64,000 bases of DNA from positions 2,852,001 through 2,916,000 of the forward strand of contig CM037467.1 of the NCBI GenBank assembly GCA_021014325.1, in the 5' to 3' direction. The DNA comes from Plazaster borealis (taxonomy: Eukaryota; Echinodermata; Asteroidea; Forcipulatida; Labidiasteridae). The position numbers were made by a program, and so were the translations under genes. Shown here in pieces: positions 1 through 12,130 of this stretch (positions are counted from its first letter, which is position 1; each line of letters starts with the position of its first letter). The notes under the pieces are model-generated. The model was not told the origin of the DNA, made no database searches, and was given only the letters and a program-made list of their open reading frames with translations.

Positions 1-3000
1 ACTAGTTTTGGTTTCGTTTCTCTGACAATTTTGTAGGCGAGGCGAGGGGCCCGAGAATGAGGCTACTAGCACCGCCAAATTAACTATCCTGGGGCTGTGT
101 ACTATACACCAGCAAGAAATTTACTGCCAAAAAAGGTTTGACATCAATTCTGCGCTATGTTTGACAATAACTCCCTAACTAAGCATGCTAGAGAGACCCA
201 GTTTGTACCTGCATGTTGCTGACATATCCCTGCATCCGAAAATTAGACTTTTAGAGCCACTTTGCGCCATCTTCAGACCGGAAATGACCAGCAAGCGGGG
301 ATACTCCGAATGCTCCTCAAGAGCATGTTTAACGGGATTTTTGTACACAGAGCTGTCCACGAGACAAACAAATGTTAAGCACGATCAAATCACCCTCAAA
401 ATATTGTTGGATTTGCACAAGTTTTATACCGTTGGAAAGCCCATCTCAAGGGCTATCGACTAGTTTTGGTTTCGTTTCTCTGACAATTTTGTAGGCGAGG
501 CGAGGGGCCCGAGAATGAGGCTACTAGCACCGCCAAATTAACTATCCTGGGGCTGTGTACTATACACCAGCAAGAAATTTACTGCCAAAAAAGGTTTGAC
601 ATCAATTCTGCGCTATGTTTGACAATAACTCCCTAACTAAGCATGCTAGAGAGACCCAGTTTGTACCTGCATGTTGCTGACATATCCCTGCATCCGAAAA
701 TTAGACTTTTAGAGCCACTTTGCGCCATCTTCAGACCGGAAATGACCAGCAAGCGGGGATACTCCGAATGCTCCTCAAGAGCATGTTTAATGGGATTTTT
801 GTACACAGGGCTGTCCACGAGACAAACAAATGTTAAGCACGATCAAATCACCCTCAAAATATTGTTGGATTTGCACAAGTTTTATACCGTTGGAAAGCCC
901 ATCTCAAGGGCTATCGACTAGTTTTGGTTTCGTTTCTCTGACAATTTTGTAGGCGAGGCGAGGGGCCCGAGAATGAGGCTACTAGCACCGCCAAATTAAC
1001 TATCCTGGGGCTGTGTACTATACACCAGCAAGAAATTTACTGCCAAAAAAGGTTTGACATCAATTCTGCGCTATGTTTGACAATAACTCATGACTAAGCA
1101 TGCTAGAGAGACCCAGTTTGTACCTGCATGTTGCTGACATATCCCTGCATCCGAAAATTAGACTTTTAGAGCCACTTTGTGCCATCTTCAGACCGGAAAT
1201 GACCAGCAAGCGGGGATACTCCGAATGCTCCTCAAGAGCATGTTTAACGGGATTTTTGTACACAGAGCTGTCCACGAGACAAACAAATGTTAAGCACGAT
1301 CAAATCACCCTCAAAATATTGTTGGATTTGCACAAGTTTTATACCGTTGGAAAGCCCATCTCAAGGGCTATCGACTAGTTTTGGTTTCGTTTCTCTGACA
1401 ATTTTGTAGGCGAGGCGAGGGGCCCGAGAATGAGGCTACTAGCACCGCCAAATTAACTATCCTGGGGCTGTGTACTATACACCAGCAAGAAATTTACTGC
1501 CAAAAAAGGTTTGACATCAATTCTGCGCTATGTTTGACAATAACTCCCTAACTAAGCATGCTAGAGAGACCCAGTTTGTACCTGCATGTTGCTGACATAT
1601 CCCTGCATCCGAAAATTAGACTTTTAGAGCCACTTTGCGCCATCTTCAGACCGGAAATGACCAGCAAGCGGGGATACTCCGAATGCTCCTCAAGAGCATG
1701 TTTAACGGGATTTTTGCACACAGGGCTGTCCACGAGACAAACAAATGTTAAGCACGATCAAATCACCCTCAAAATATTGTTGGATTTGCACAAGTTTTAT
1801 ACCGTTGGAAAGCCCATCTCAAGGGCTATCGACTAGTTTTGGTTTCGTTTCTCTGACAATTTTGTAGGCGAGGCGAGGGGCCCGAGAATGAGGCTACTAG
1901 CACCGCCAAATTAACTATCCTGGGGCTGTGTACTATACACCAGCAAGAAATTTACTGCCAAAAAAGGTTTGACATCAATTCTGCGCTATGTTTGACAATA
2001 ACTCCCTAACTAAGCATGCTAGAGAGACCCAGTTTGTACCTGCATGTTGCTGACATATCCCTGCATCCGAAAATTAGACTTTTAGAGCCACTTTGCGCCA
2101 TCTTCAGACCGGAAATGACCAGCAAGCGGGGATACTCCGAATGCTCCTCAAGAGCATGTTTAACGGGATTTTTGTACACAGAGCTGTCCACGAGACAAAC
2201 AAATGTTAAGCACGATCAAATCACCCTCAAAATATTGTTGGATTTGCACAAGTTTTATACCGTTGGAAAGCCCATCTCAAGGGCTATCGACTAGTTTTGG
2301 TTTCGTTTCTCTGACAATTTTGTAGGCGAGGCGAGGGGCCCGAGAATGAGGCTACTAGCACCGCCAAATTAACTATCCTGGGGCTGTGTACTATACACCA
2401 GCAAGAAATTTACTGCCAAAAAAAGGTTTGACATCAATTCTGCGCTATGTTTGACAATAACTCCCTAACTAAGCATGCTAGAGAGACCCAGTTTGTACCT
2501 GCATGTTGCTGACATATCCCTGCATCCGAAAATTAGACTTTTAGAGCCACTTTGCGCCATCTTCAGACCGGAAATGACCAGCAAGAGGGGATACTCCGAA
2601 TGCTCCTCAAGGGCATGTTTAACGGGATTTTTGTACACAAAGCTGTCCACGAGACAAACAAATGTTAACCACCATCAAATCACCCTCAAAATACTGTTGG
2701 ATTTGCACAAGTTTTATACCGTTGGAAAGCCCATTTCCAGGGCTATCGACTAGTTTTAGTTTCGTTTCTCTGACAATTTTGTAGGCGATGCGAGGGGCCC
2801 GAGAGTGAGGCTACTAGCACCGCCAAATTAACTATCCTGGGGCTGTGTACTATACACCAGCAAGAAATTTACTGCCAAAAAAAGGTTTGACATCAATTCT
2901 GCGCTATGTTTGACAATAACTCCCTAACTAAGCATGCTAGAGAGACCCAGTTTGTACCTGCATGTTGCTGACATATCCCTGCATCCGAAAATCAGACTTT

Positions 3001-5614
3001 TAGAGCCACTTTGCGCCATCTTCAGACCGGAAATGACCAGCAAGCGGGGATACTCCGAATGCTCCTCAAGAGCATGTTTAATGGGATTTTTGTACACAGG
3101 GCTGTCCACGAGACAAACAAATGTTAAGCACGATCAAATCACCCTCAAAATATTGTTGGATTTGCACAAGTTTTATACCGTTGGAAAGCCCATCTCAAGG
3201 GCTATCGACTAGTTTTGGTTTCGTTTCTCTGACAATTTTGTAGGCGAGGCGAGGGGCCCGAGAATGAGGCTACTAGCACCGCCAAATTAACTATCCTGGG
3301 GCTGTGTACTATACACCAGCAAGAAATTTACTGCCAAAAAAAGGTTTGACATCAATTCTGCGCTATGTTTGACAATAACTCCCTAACTAAGCATGCTAGA
3401 GAGACCCAGTTTGTACCTGCATGTTGCTGACATATCCCTGCATCCGAAAATCAGACTTTTAGAGCCACTTTGCGCCATCTTCAGACCGGAAATGACCAGC
3501 AAGTGGGGATACTCCGAATGCTCCTCAAGAGCATGTTTAACGGGATTTTTGTACACAAAGCTGTCCAAGAGACAAACAAATGTTAACCACCATCAAATAA
3601 CCCTCAAAATATTGTTGGATTTGCACAAGTTTTATACCGTTGGAAAGCCCATCTCAAGGGCTATCGACTAGTTTTGGTTTCGTTTCTCTGACGATTTTGT
3701 AGACGAGGCGAGCGGCCCGGGAGTGAGGCTACTAGCACCGCCAAATTAACTATCCTGGGGCTGTGTACTGTACACCAGCAAGAAATTTACTGCCAAAAAA
3801 AGGTTTCACATCACTTCTGCGCTATGTTTGACAATAACTCCCTCACTAAGCATGCTAGAGAGACCCAGTTTGTACCTGCATGTTGCTGACATATCCCTGC
3901 ATCCGAAAATAAGACTTTCAGAGCCACTTTGCGCCATCTTCATACCGGAAACGACCAGCAAGCGGGGATACTCCGAATGCTCCTCAAGAGCATGTTTAAC
4001 GGGATTTTTGTACACAGAGCTGTCCAAGAGACAAACAAATGTTAACCACGATCAAATCACCCTCAGAATATTGTTGGATTTGCACACGTTTTGTACCAGT
4101 GGAAAGCCCATTTCAAGGGCTATCGACTAGTTTTAGTTTCGTTTCTCTGACGATTTTGTAGGCGAGGCGAGGGGCCCGAGAGTGAGGCTACTAGCACCAC
4201 CAAATTAACTATCCTGGGGCTGTGTACTATACACCAGCAAGAAATTTACTGCCAAAAAAAGGTTTGACATCAATTCTGCGCTATGTTTGACAATAACTCC
4301 CTAACTAAGCATGCTAGAGAGACCCAGTTTGTACCTGCATGTTGCTGACATATCCCTGCATCCGAAAATCAAATTTTCAGAGCCACTTCCCGCCATCTTC
4401 AGACCGGAAATGACCAGCAAGTGGGGACACTCACAATGCTCCTCAAGAGCATGTTTAACGGGATTTTTGTACATAGAGCTGTCCAAGAGACAAACAAATG
4501 TTAAGCACGATCAAATCACCCTCAGAATATTGTTGGATTTGCACAAGTTTTGTACCAGTGGAAAGCCAATCTCAAGAGCTATCGACTAGTTTTACTTTCG
4601 TTTCTCTGACGATTTTGTAGGCGAGGCGAGGGGCCCGAGAGTGAGGCTACTAGCACCACCAAATTAACTATCCTAGGGCTGTGTACTCTACACCAGCAAG
4701 AAATTTACTGCCCAAAAAAGGTTTGACATCAATTCTGCGCTATGTTTAACAATAACTCCCTAACTAAGCATGCTAGAGTGACCCATTTTGTACCTGCATG
4801 TTGTTGACATATCCCTGCATCCGAAAATTAGACTTTTAGAGCCACTTTGCGCCATCTTCAGACCGGAAATGACCAGCAAGAGGGGATACTCCGAATGCTC
4901 CTCAAGGGCATGTTTAACGGGATTTTTGTACACAAAGCTGTCCACGAGACAAACAAATGTTAAGCACGATCAAATCACCCTCAAAATATTGTTGGATTTG
5001 CACAAGTTTTATACCGTTGGAAAGCCCATCTCAAGGGCTATCGACTAGTTTTAGTTTCGTTTCTCTGACGATTTCGTAGGCGAGGCGAGCGGCCCGGGAG
5101 TGAGGCTACTAGCACCGCCAAATTAACTACCCTGGGGCTGTCTACTATACACCAGCAAGAAATTTACTGCCAAAAAAAAAGGTTTGACATCAATTCTGCG
5201 CTATGTTTGACAATAACTCCCTAACTAAGCATGCTAGAGAGACCCAGTTTGTACCTGCATGTTGCTGACATATCCCTGCATCCGAAAATAAGACATTTAG
5301 AGCCACTTTGCGCCATCTTCATACCGGAAACGACCAGCAAGCGGGGATACTCCGAATGCTCCTCAAGAGCATGTTTAACGGGATTTTTGTACACAGAGCT
5401 GTCCACGAGACAAACAAATGTTAACCACGATCAAATCACCCTCAGAATATTGTTGGATTTGCACAAGTTTCATACCGTGGAAAGCCCATCTCAAGGGCTA
5501 TCGACTAGTTTTAATTTCGTTTCTCTGACGATTTTGTAGGCGAGGCGAGGGGCCCGGGAGTGAGGCTAGTAGCACCGCCAAATTAACTATCCTGGGCTGT
5601 GTACTATACACCAG
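1..5614. repeat. Satellite family A, left array (~458-bp units, ~12 copies)
   Basis: Head-to-tail units of 457-461 bp. The anchor AAGCATGCTAGAGAGACCC recurs near 182, 640, 1097, 1555, 2013, 2472, 2931, 3390, 3849, 4308, 4767 and 5228. An ACTAGT (SpeI) site marks most unit joins, so a SpeI digest should give a 458-bp ladder. Units from 1 to about 2300 are nearly identical. Units from about 3700 onward carry variants (for example GCGAGCGGCCCGGGAGTG) shared with the right-hand A array. The array continues past the left edge and is cut at 5614, inside a unit, by family B. Each unit holds a 92-codon plus-strand frame and an overlapping 61-codon minus-strand frame; neither resembles a family I know. 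I read the array as non-coding satellite DNA. Confidence 0.97.
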
Positions 5615-6508
5615 GTAGATTGTTATAATTACACAGTCTATTAATTGCATGAACCCCATAACGTTATTTTTACGATGCCACAACCACGCAAAAGTGCCTT
5701 GGTTTTGGGTTCATACATCCGTTGCAATGTGCGTGGTTGTGGAAAGGAGTTGGGATTCATACGTCTGTTCGTGCGTGCAGGGTGCACCACACTAAATAAA
5801 CTCACATAGCAACCAACGCTAAATGCTAAATATTCAAAAATGCTCAAAAAATATTTCAAAGTCTCTCAGCCTCTTGAAAACAAATCAGATATATTTCCCG
5901 ACAACTAAACGCAAAAATGCTCAACAAATATTTCAAAGTCTCTCAGCCTCTTGAAAACCAATCAGATATATTTCCAGACAACTAAACGCAAGATTTCATT
6001 TCAATTTTTCGGCAGGTCAGCCGTTTGGAATTTTCGATAATTTTTTTACCCCAGAAGAAAAAACACACCAAAATGTGCTTTTTCACAAGCCGACTTGCTG
6101 CCAGTTTTCATCGAGGCACTGCTCTAATTCCCAATTGTTCGTGCGTGCAGGGTGCACCACACTAAATAAACTCACATAGCAACCAACGCTAAATGCTAAA
6201 TATTCAAAAATGCTCAACAAATCTTTCAAAGTCTCTCAGCCTCTTGAAAACCAATCAGATATATATCCAGACAACTGAACTTAAGATTTCTTTTCAATTT
6301 TTTGGCAGGTCAGCCGTGTGGAATTTTCCATAGTTTTTTTACCCCAGAAGAAAAAAAAAACCAAAATGTGCTTTTTCACAAGCCGACTTGCTGCCAGTTT
6401 TCATCGAGGCACTGCTCTAATTCCCAAGCCAAATAGGACCAACTTTAACGCCTAAATTTATCAAATCTCCTCAAAAGTTGAAGCACAGAGCCCTCATGTT
6501 CTGCTAGA
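5615..6508. repeat. Rearranged first two units of the B array
   Basis: The edge units are the most degraded. The first carries a 77-bp internal tandem duplication (about 5836-5990; TGCTC recurs at 5841 and 5918). Near 6137 it jumps from AATTCCCAA straight to TTGTTCGTGCGTGCAGG, losing the end of unit 1 and the start of unit 2, including the hairpin. The hairpin in unit 1 is also damaged on its right arm (GCCTTGGTTTTGGG). Degenerate edges are typical of satellites homogenised mainly in the interior. Confidence 0.85.
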
Positions 6509-7601
6509 TTGTTATAATTACACAGTCTATTAATTGCATGACCCCCAGAACGTTATTTTTACGATGCCACAACCACGCAAACGTGCCGTGGTTGTGGCTT
6601 CATACATCCGTTGCAATATGCATGGTTATGGAAAGGAATTGGGCTTCATACGTCTGTTCGTGCGTGCAGGGTGCACCACACTAAATAAACTCACATAGCA
6701 ACCAACGCTAAATGCTAAATATTCAAAAATGCTCAACAAAATATTTCAAAGTCTCTCAGCTTCTTGAAAACCAATCAGATATATTTCCAGACAACTAAAC
6801 GCAAGATTTCTTTTCAATTTTTCGGCAGGTCAGCCGTGTGGAATTTTCGATAATTTTTTTACCCCAGAAGAAAAAAAAACCCCAAAATGTGCTTTTTCAC
6901 AAGCCGACTTGCTGCCAGTTTTCATCGAGGCACTGCTCTAATTCCCAGGCCAAATAGGACCAACTTTAACGCCTAAATTTATCAATCTCCTCAAAAGTTG
7001 AAGCACAGAGCCCTCATGTTCTGGTAGATTGTTATAATTACACAGTCTATTAATTGCATGACCCCAGAACGTTATTTTTACGATGCCACAACCACGCAAA
7101 CGTGCCGTGGTTGTGGCTTCATACATCCGTTGCAATGTGCATGGTTGTGGAAAGGAATTGGGCTTCATACGTCTGTTCGTGCGTGCAGGGTGCACCACAC
7201 TAAATAAACTCACATAGCAACCAACGCTAAATGCTAAATATTCAAAAATGCTGAAAATTTTTTCAAAGTCTCTCAGCTTCTTGAAAACCAATCAGATATA
7301 TTTCCAGACAACTAAACGCAAGATTTCTTTTCAATTTTTCGGCAGGTCAGCCGTTTGGAATTTTCGATAATTTTTTTACCCCAGAAGAAAAAAAACACCA
7401 AAATGTGCTTTTTCACAAGTCGACTTGCTGCCAGTTTTCATCGAGGCACTGCTCTAATTCCCAGGCCAAATAGGACCAACTTTAACGCCTAAATTTATCA
7501 ATCTTCTCAAAAGTTGAAGCACAGAGCCCTCATGTTCTGGTAGATTGTTATAATTACACAGTCTATTAATTGCATGACCCCCAGAACGTTATTTTTACGA
7601 T

Positions 7602-7634
7602 GCCACAACCACGCAAACGTGCCGTGGTTGTGGC
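7602..7634 (+). other. Perfect 12-bp hairpin, representative of one per B unit
   Basis: GCCACAACCACG (7602-7613) pairs perfectly with CGTGGTTGTGGC (7623-7634) around a 9-nt loop. The same hairpin occurs in nearly every B unit. A third, non-pairing copy of the GGTTGTGG arm follows about 35 bp downstream. In variant units (near 10178, 11732, 20494 and 24634) the left arm reads GCCGCAATCACG; both changes keep G-U pairs in a plus-strand RNA. The structure is seen directly; any function is inference. Confidence 0.75.
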
Positions 7635-9399
7635 TTCATACATCCGTTGCAATGTGCATGGTTGTGGAAAGGAATTGGGCTTCATACGTCTGTTCGTGCG
7701 TGCAGGGTGCACCACACTAAATAAACTCACATAGCAACCAACGCTAAATGCTAAATATTCAAAAATGCTCAACAAATATTTCAAAGTCTCTCAGCTTCTT
7801 AAAAACCAATCAGATATATTTCCAGACAACTAAACTTAAGATTTATTTTCAATTTTTCGGCAGGTCAGCCGTTTGGAATTTTCGATAATTTTTTTACCCC
7901 AGAAGAAAAAAAACCCAAAATGTGCTTTTTCACAAGCCGACTTGCTGCCAGTTTTCATCGAGGCACTGCTCTAATTCCCAGGCCAAATAGGACCAACTTT
8001 AACGCCTAAATTTATCAATCTCCTCAAAAGTTGAAGCACAGAGCCCTCATGTTCTGCTAGATTGTTATAATTACACACTCTATTAATTGCATGACCCCCA
8101 GAACGTTATTTTTACGATGCCACAACCACGCAAACGTGCCGTGGTTGTGGCTTCATACATCCGTTGCAATGTGCATGGTTGTGGAAAGGAATTGGGCTTC
8201 ATACGTCTGTTCGTGCGTGCAGGGTGCACCACACTAAATAAACTCACATAGCAACCAACGCTAAATGCTAAATATTCAAAAAATGCTCAACAAATATTTT
8301 AAAGTGTCTCAGCTTCTTGAAAACCAATCAGATATATTTCCCGACAACTAAACGCAAGATTTCTTTTCAATTTTTCGGCAGGTCAGCCGTGTGGAATTTT
8401 CGATAATTTTTTTACCCCAGAAGAAAAAAAAAAAAAGCTTTTTCACAAGCCGACTTGCTGCCAGTTTTCATCGAGGCACTGCTCTAATTCCCAAGCCAAA
8501 TAGGACCAACTTTAACGCCTAAATTTATCAAATCTCCTCAAAAGTTGAAGCACAGAGCCCTCATGTTCTGGTAGATTGTTATAATTACACAGTCTATTAA
8601 TTGCATGACCCCAGAACGTTATTTTTACGATGCCACAACCACGCAAACGTGCCGTGGTTGTGGCTTCATACATCCGTTGCAATGTGCATGGTTGTGGAAA
8701 GGAATTGGGCTTCATACGTCTGTTCGTGCGTGCAGGGTGCACCACACTAAATAAACTCACATAGCAACCAACGCTAAATGCTAAATATTCAAAAATGCTC
8801 AACAAATATTTCAAAGTCTCTCAGCCTCTTAAAAACCAATCAGATATATTTCCAGACAACTAAACTTAAGATTTCTTTTCAATTTTTTGGCAGGTCAGCC
8901 GTTTGGAATTTTCGATAATTTTTTTACCCCAGAAGAAAAAAAAAAAAATGTGCTTTTTCACAAGCCGACTTGCTGCCAGTTTTCATCGAGGCACTGCTCT
9001 AATTCCCAGGCCAAATAGGACCAACTTTAACGCCTAAATTTATCAATCTCCTCAAAAGTTGAAGCACAGAGCCCTCATGTTCTGCTAGATTGTTATAATT
9101 ACACACTCTATTAATTGCATGACCCCAGAACGTTATTTTTACGATGCCACAACCACGCAAACGTGCCGTGGTTGTGGCTTCATACATCCGTTGCAATGTG
9201 CATGGTTGTGGAAAGGAATTGGGCTTCATACGTCTGTTCGTGCGTGCAGGGTGCACCACACTAAATAAACTCACATAGCAACCAACGCTAAATGCTAAAT
9301 ATTCAAAAAATGCTCAAAAAATACTTCAAAGTCTCTCAGCTTCTTGAAAACCAATCAGATATATTTCCAGACAACTAAACTTAAGATTTCTTTTCAATT

Positions 9400-12130
9400 T
9401 TTCGACAGGTCAGCCGTTTGGAATTTTCGATAATTTTTTTACCGCATAAGAAAAAACACCAAAATGTGCTTTTTCACAAGTCGACTTGCTGCCAGTTTTC
9501 ATCGAGGCACTGCTCTAATTCCCAGGCCAAATAGGACCAACTTTAACGCCTAAATTTATCAATCTTCTCAAAAGTTGAAGCACAGAGCCCTCATGTTCTG
9601 GTAGATTGTTATAATTACACAGTCTATTAATTGCATGACCCCCAGAACGTTATTTTTACGATGCCACAACCACGCAAACGTGCCGTGGTTGTGGCTTCAT
9701 ACATCCGTTGCAATGTGCATGGTTGTGGAAAGGAATTGGACTTCATACGTCTGTTCGTGCGTGCAGGGTGCACCACACTAAATAAACTCACATAGCAACC
9801 AACGCTAAATGCTAAATATTCAAAAATGCTCAAAAAATACTTCAAAGTCTCTCAGCCTCTTCAAAACAAATCAGACATATTTCCCGGCAACTAAACGCAA
9901 GATTTCTTTTCAATTTTTCGGCAGGTCAGCCGTTTGGAATTTTCGATAATTTTTTTACCCCAGAAGAAAAAAAAACAAAATGTGCTTTTTCACAAGCCGA
10001 CTTGCTGCCAGTTTTCATCGAGGCACTGCTCTAACTCCCAGGCCAAATAGGACCAACTTTAACGCCTAAATTTATCAATCTCCTCAAAAGTTGAAGCACA
10101 GAGCCCTCATGTTCTGCTAGATTGTTATAATTACACAGTCTATTAATTGCATGACCCCCAGAACGTTAGTTTTTACGATGCCGCAATCACGCAAACGTGC
10201 CGTGGTTGTGGCTTCATACATCCGTTGCAATGTGCATGGTTGTGGAAAGGAATTGGGCTTCATACGTCTGTTCGTGCGTGCAGGGTGCACCACACTAAAT
10301 AAACTCACATAGCAACCAACGCTAAATGCTAAATATTCAAAAATGCTCAACAAATATTTCAAAGTCTCTCAGCCTCTTCAAAACCAACCAGATATATTTC
10401 CCGACAACTAAACTTAAAATTTCCTTTCAATTTTTCGGCAGGTCAGCCGTGTGGAATTTTCGATAATTTTTTTACCCCAGAAGAAAAAAAACCCAAAATG
10501 TGCTTTTTCACAAGCCGACTTGCTGCCAGTTTTCATCGAGGCACTGCTCTAATTCCCAAGCCAAATAGGACCAACTTTAACGCCTAAATTTATCAAATCT
10601 CCTCAAAAGTTGAAGCACAGAGCCCTCATGTTCTGCTAGATTGTTATAATTACACACTCTATTAATTGCATGACCCCCAGAACGTTATTTTTACGATGCC
10701 ACAACCACGCAAACGTGCCGTGGTTGTGGCTTCATACATCCGTTGCAATGTGCATGGTTGTGGAAAGGAATTGGGCTTCATACGTCTGTTCGTGCGTGCA
10801 GGGTGCACCACACTAAATAAACTCACATAGCAACCAACGCTAAATGCTAAATATTCAAAAAATGCTCAAAAAATACTTCAAAGTCTCTCAGCTTCTTGAA
10901 AACCAATCAGATATATTTCCAGACAACTAAACGCAAGATTTATTTTCAATTTTTCGGCAGGTCAGCCGTTTGGAATTTTCGATAATTTTTTTACCGCATA
11001 AGAAAAAACACCAAAATGTGCTTTTTCACAAGTCGACTTGCTGCCAGTTTTCATCGAGGCACTGCTCTAATTCCCAGGCCAAATAGGACCAACTTTAACG
11101 CCTAAATTTATCAATCTTCTCAAAAGTTGAAGCACAGAGCCCTCATGTTCTGGTAGATTGTTATAATTACACAGTCTATTAATTGCATGACCCCCAGAAC
11201 GTTATTTTTACGATGCCACAACCACGCAAACGTGCCGTGGTTGTGGCTTCATACATCCGTTGCAATGTGCATGGTTGTGGAAAGGAATTGGGCTTCATAC
11301 GTCTGTTCGTGCGTGCAGGGTGCACCACACTAAATAAACTCACATAGCAACCAACGCTAAATGCTAAATATTCAAAAATGCTCAAAAAATACTTCAAAGT
11401 CTCTCAGCTTCGTGAAAACAAATCAGACATATTTCCCGGCAACTAAACGCAAGATTTCTTTTCAATTTTTCGGCAGGTCAGCCGTGTGGAATTTTCGATA
11501 ATTTTTTTACCCCAGAAGAAAAAAAAACAAAATGTGCTTTTTCACAAGCCGACTTGCTGCCAGTTTTCATCGAGGCACTGCTCTAACTCCCAGGCCAAAT
11601 AGGACCAACTTTAACGCCTAAATTTATCAATCTCCTCAAAAGTTGAAGCACAGAGCCCTCATGTTCTGCTAGATTGTTATAATTACACAGTCTATTAATT
11701 GCATGACCCCCAGAACGTTAGTTTTTACGATGCCGCAATCACGCAAACGTGCCGTGGTTGTGGCTTCATACATCCGTTGCAATGTGCATGGTTGTGGAAA
11801 GGAATTGGGCTTCATACGTCTGTTCGTGCGTGCAGGGTGCACCACACTAAATAAACTCACATAGCAACCAACGCTAAATGCTAAATATTCAAAAATGCTC
11901 AACAAAATATTTCAAAGTCTCTCAGCCTCTTGAAAACAAACCAGATATATTTCCCGACAACTAAACTTAAAATTTCCTTTCATTTTTTCGGCAGGTCAGC
12001 CGTGTGGAATTTTCGATAATTTTTTTACCCAAGAAGAAAAAAAAAAAAAAATGTGCTTTTTCACAAGCCGACTTGCTGCCAGTTTTCATTGAGGCACTGC
12101 TCTAATTCCCAAGCCAAATAGGACCAACTT
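9400..12130. repeat. Three-unit higher-order duplication inside the B array
   Basis: Linked rare variants recur about 1553 bp (three units) apart. ACCGCATAAG replaces ACCCCAGAAG near 9443 and 10994. CTCTAACTCCCAGG occurs near 10030 and 11580. The insertion GTTAGTTTTTACGATGCCGCAATC occurs near 10165 and 11718, with the hairpin variant. This indicates duplication of a three-unit block by unequal exchange rather than unit-by-unit mutation. Confidence 0.7.

Noticed and set aside
3960..4000. ATGCTC-CTCAA-GAGCAT stem in family A as a conserved structure
   Set aside because: Many units carry ATACTC, ATGCTT or AACAGCAT at these positions, breaking the stem without compensation.
1..5539. Repeated 92-codon plus-strand and 61-codon minus-strand frames in family A as genes
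   Set aside because: They recur only because the 458-bp unit repeats. Frames on both strands overlap, many right-hand units carry stops or single-base deletions, and no family is recognisable.
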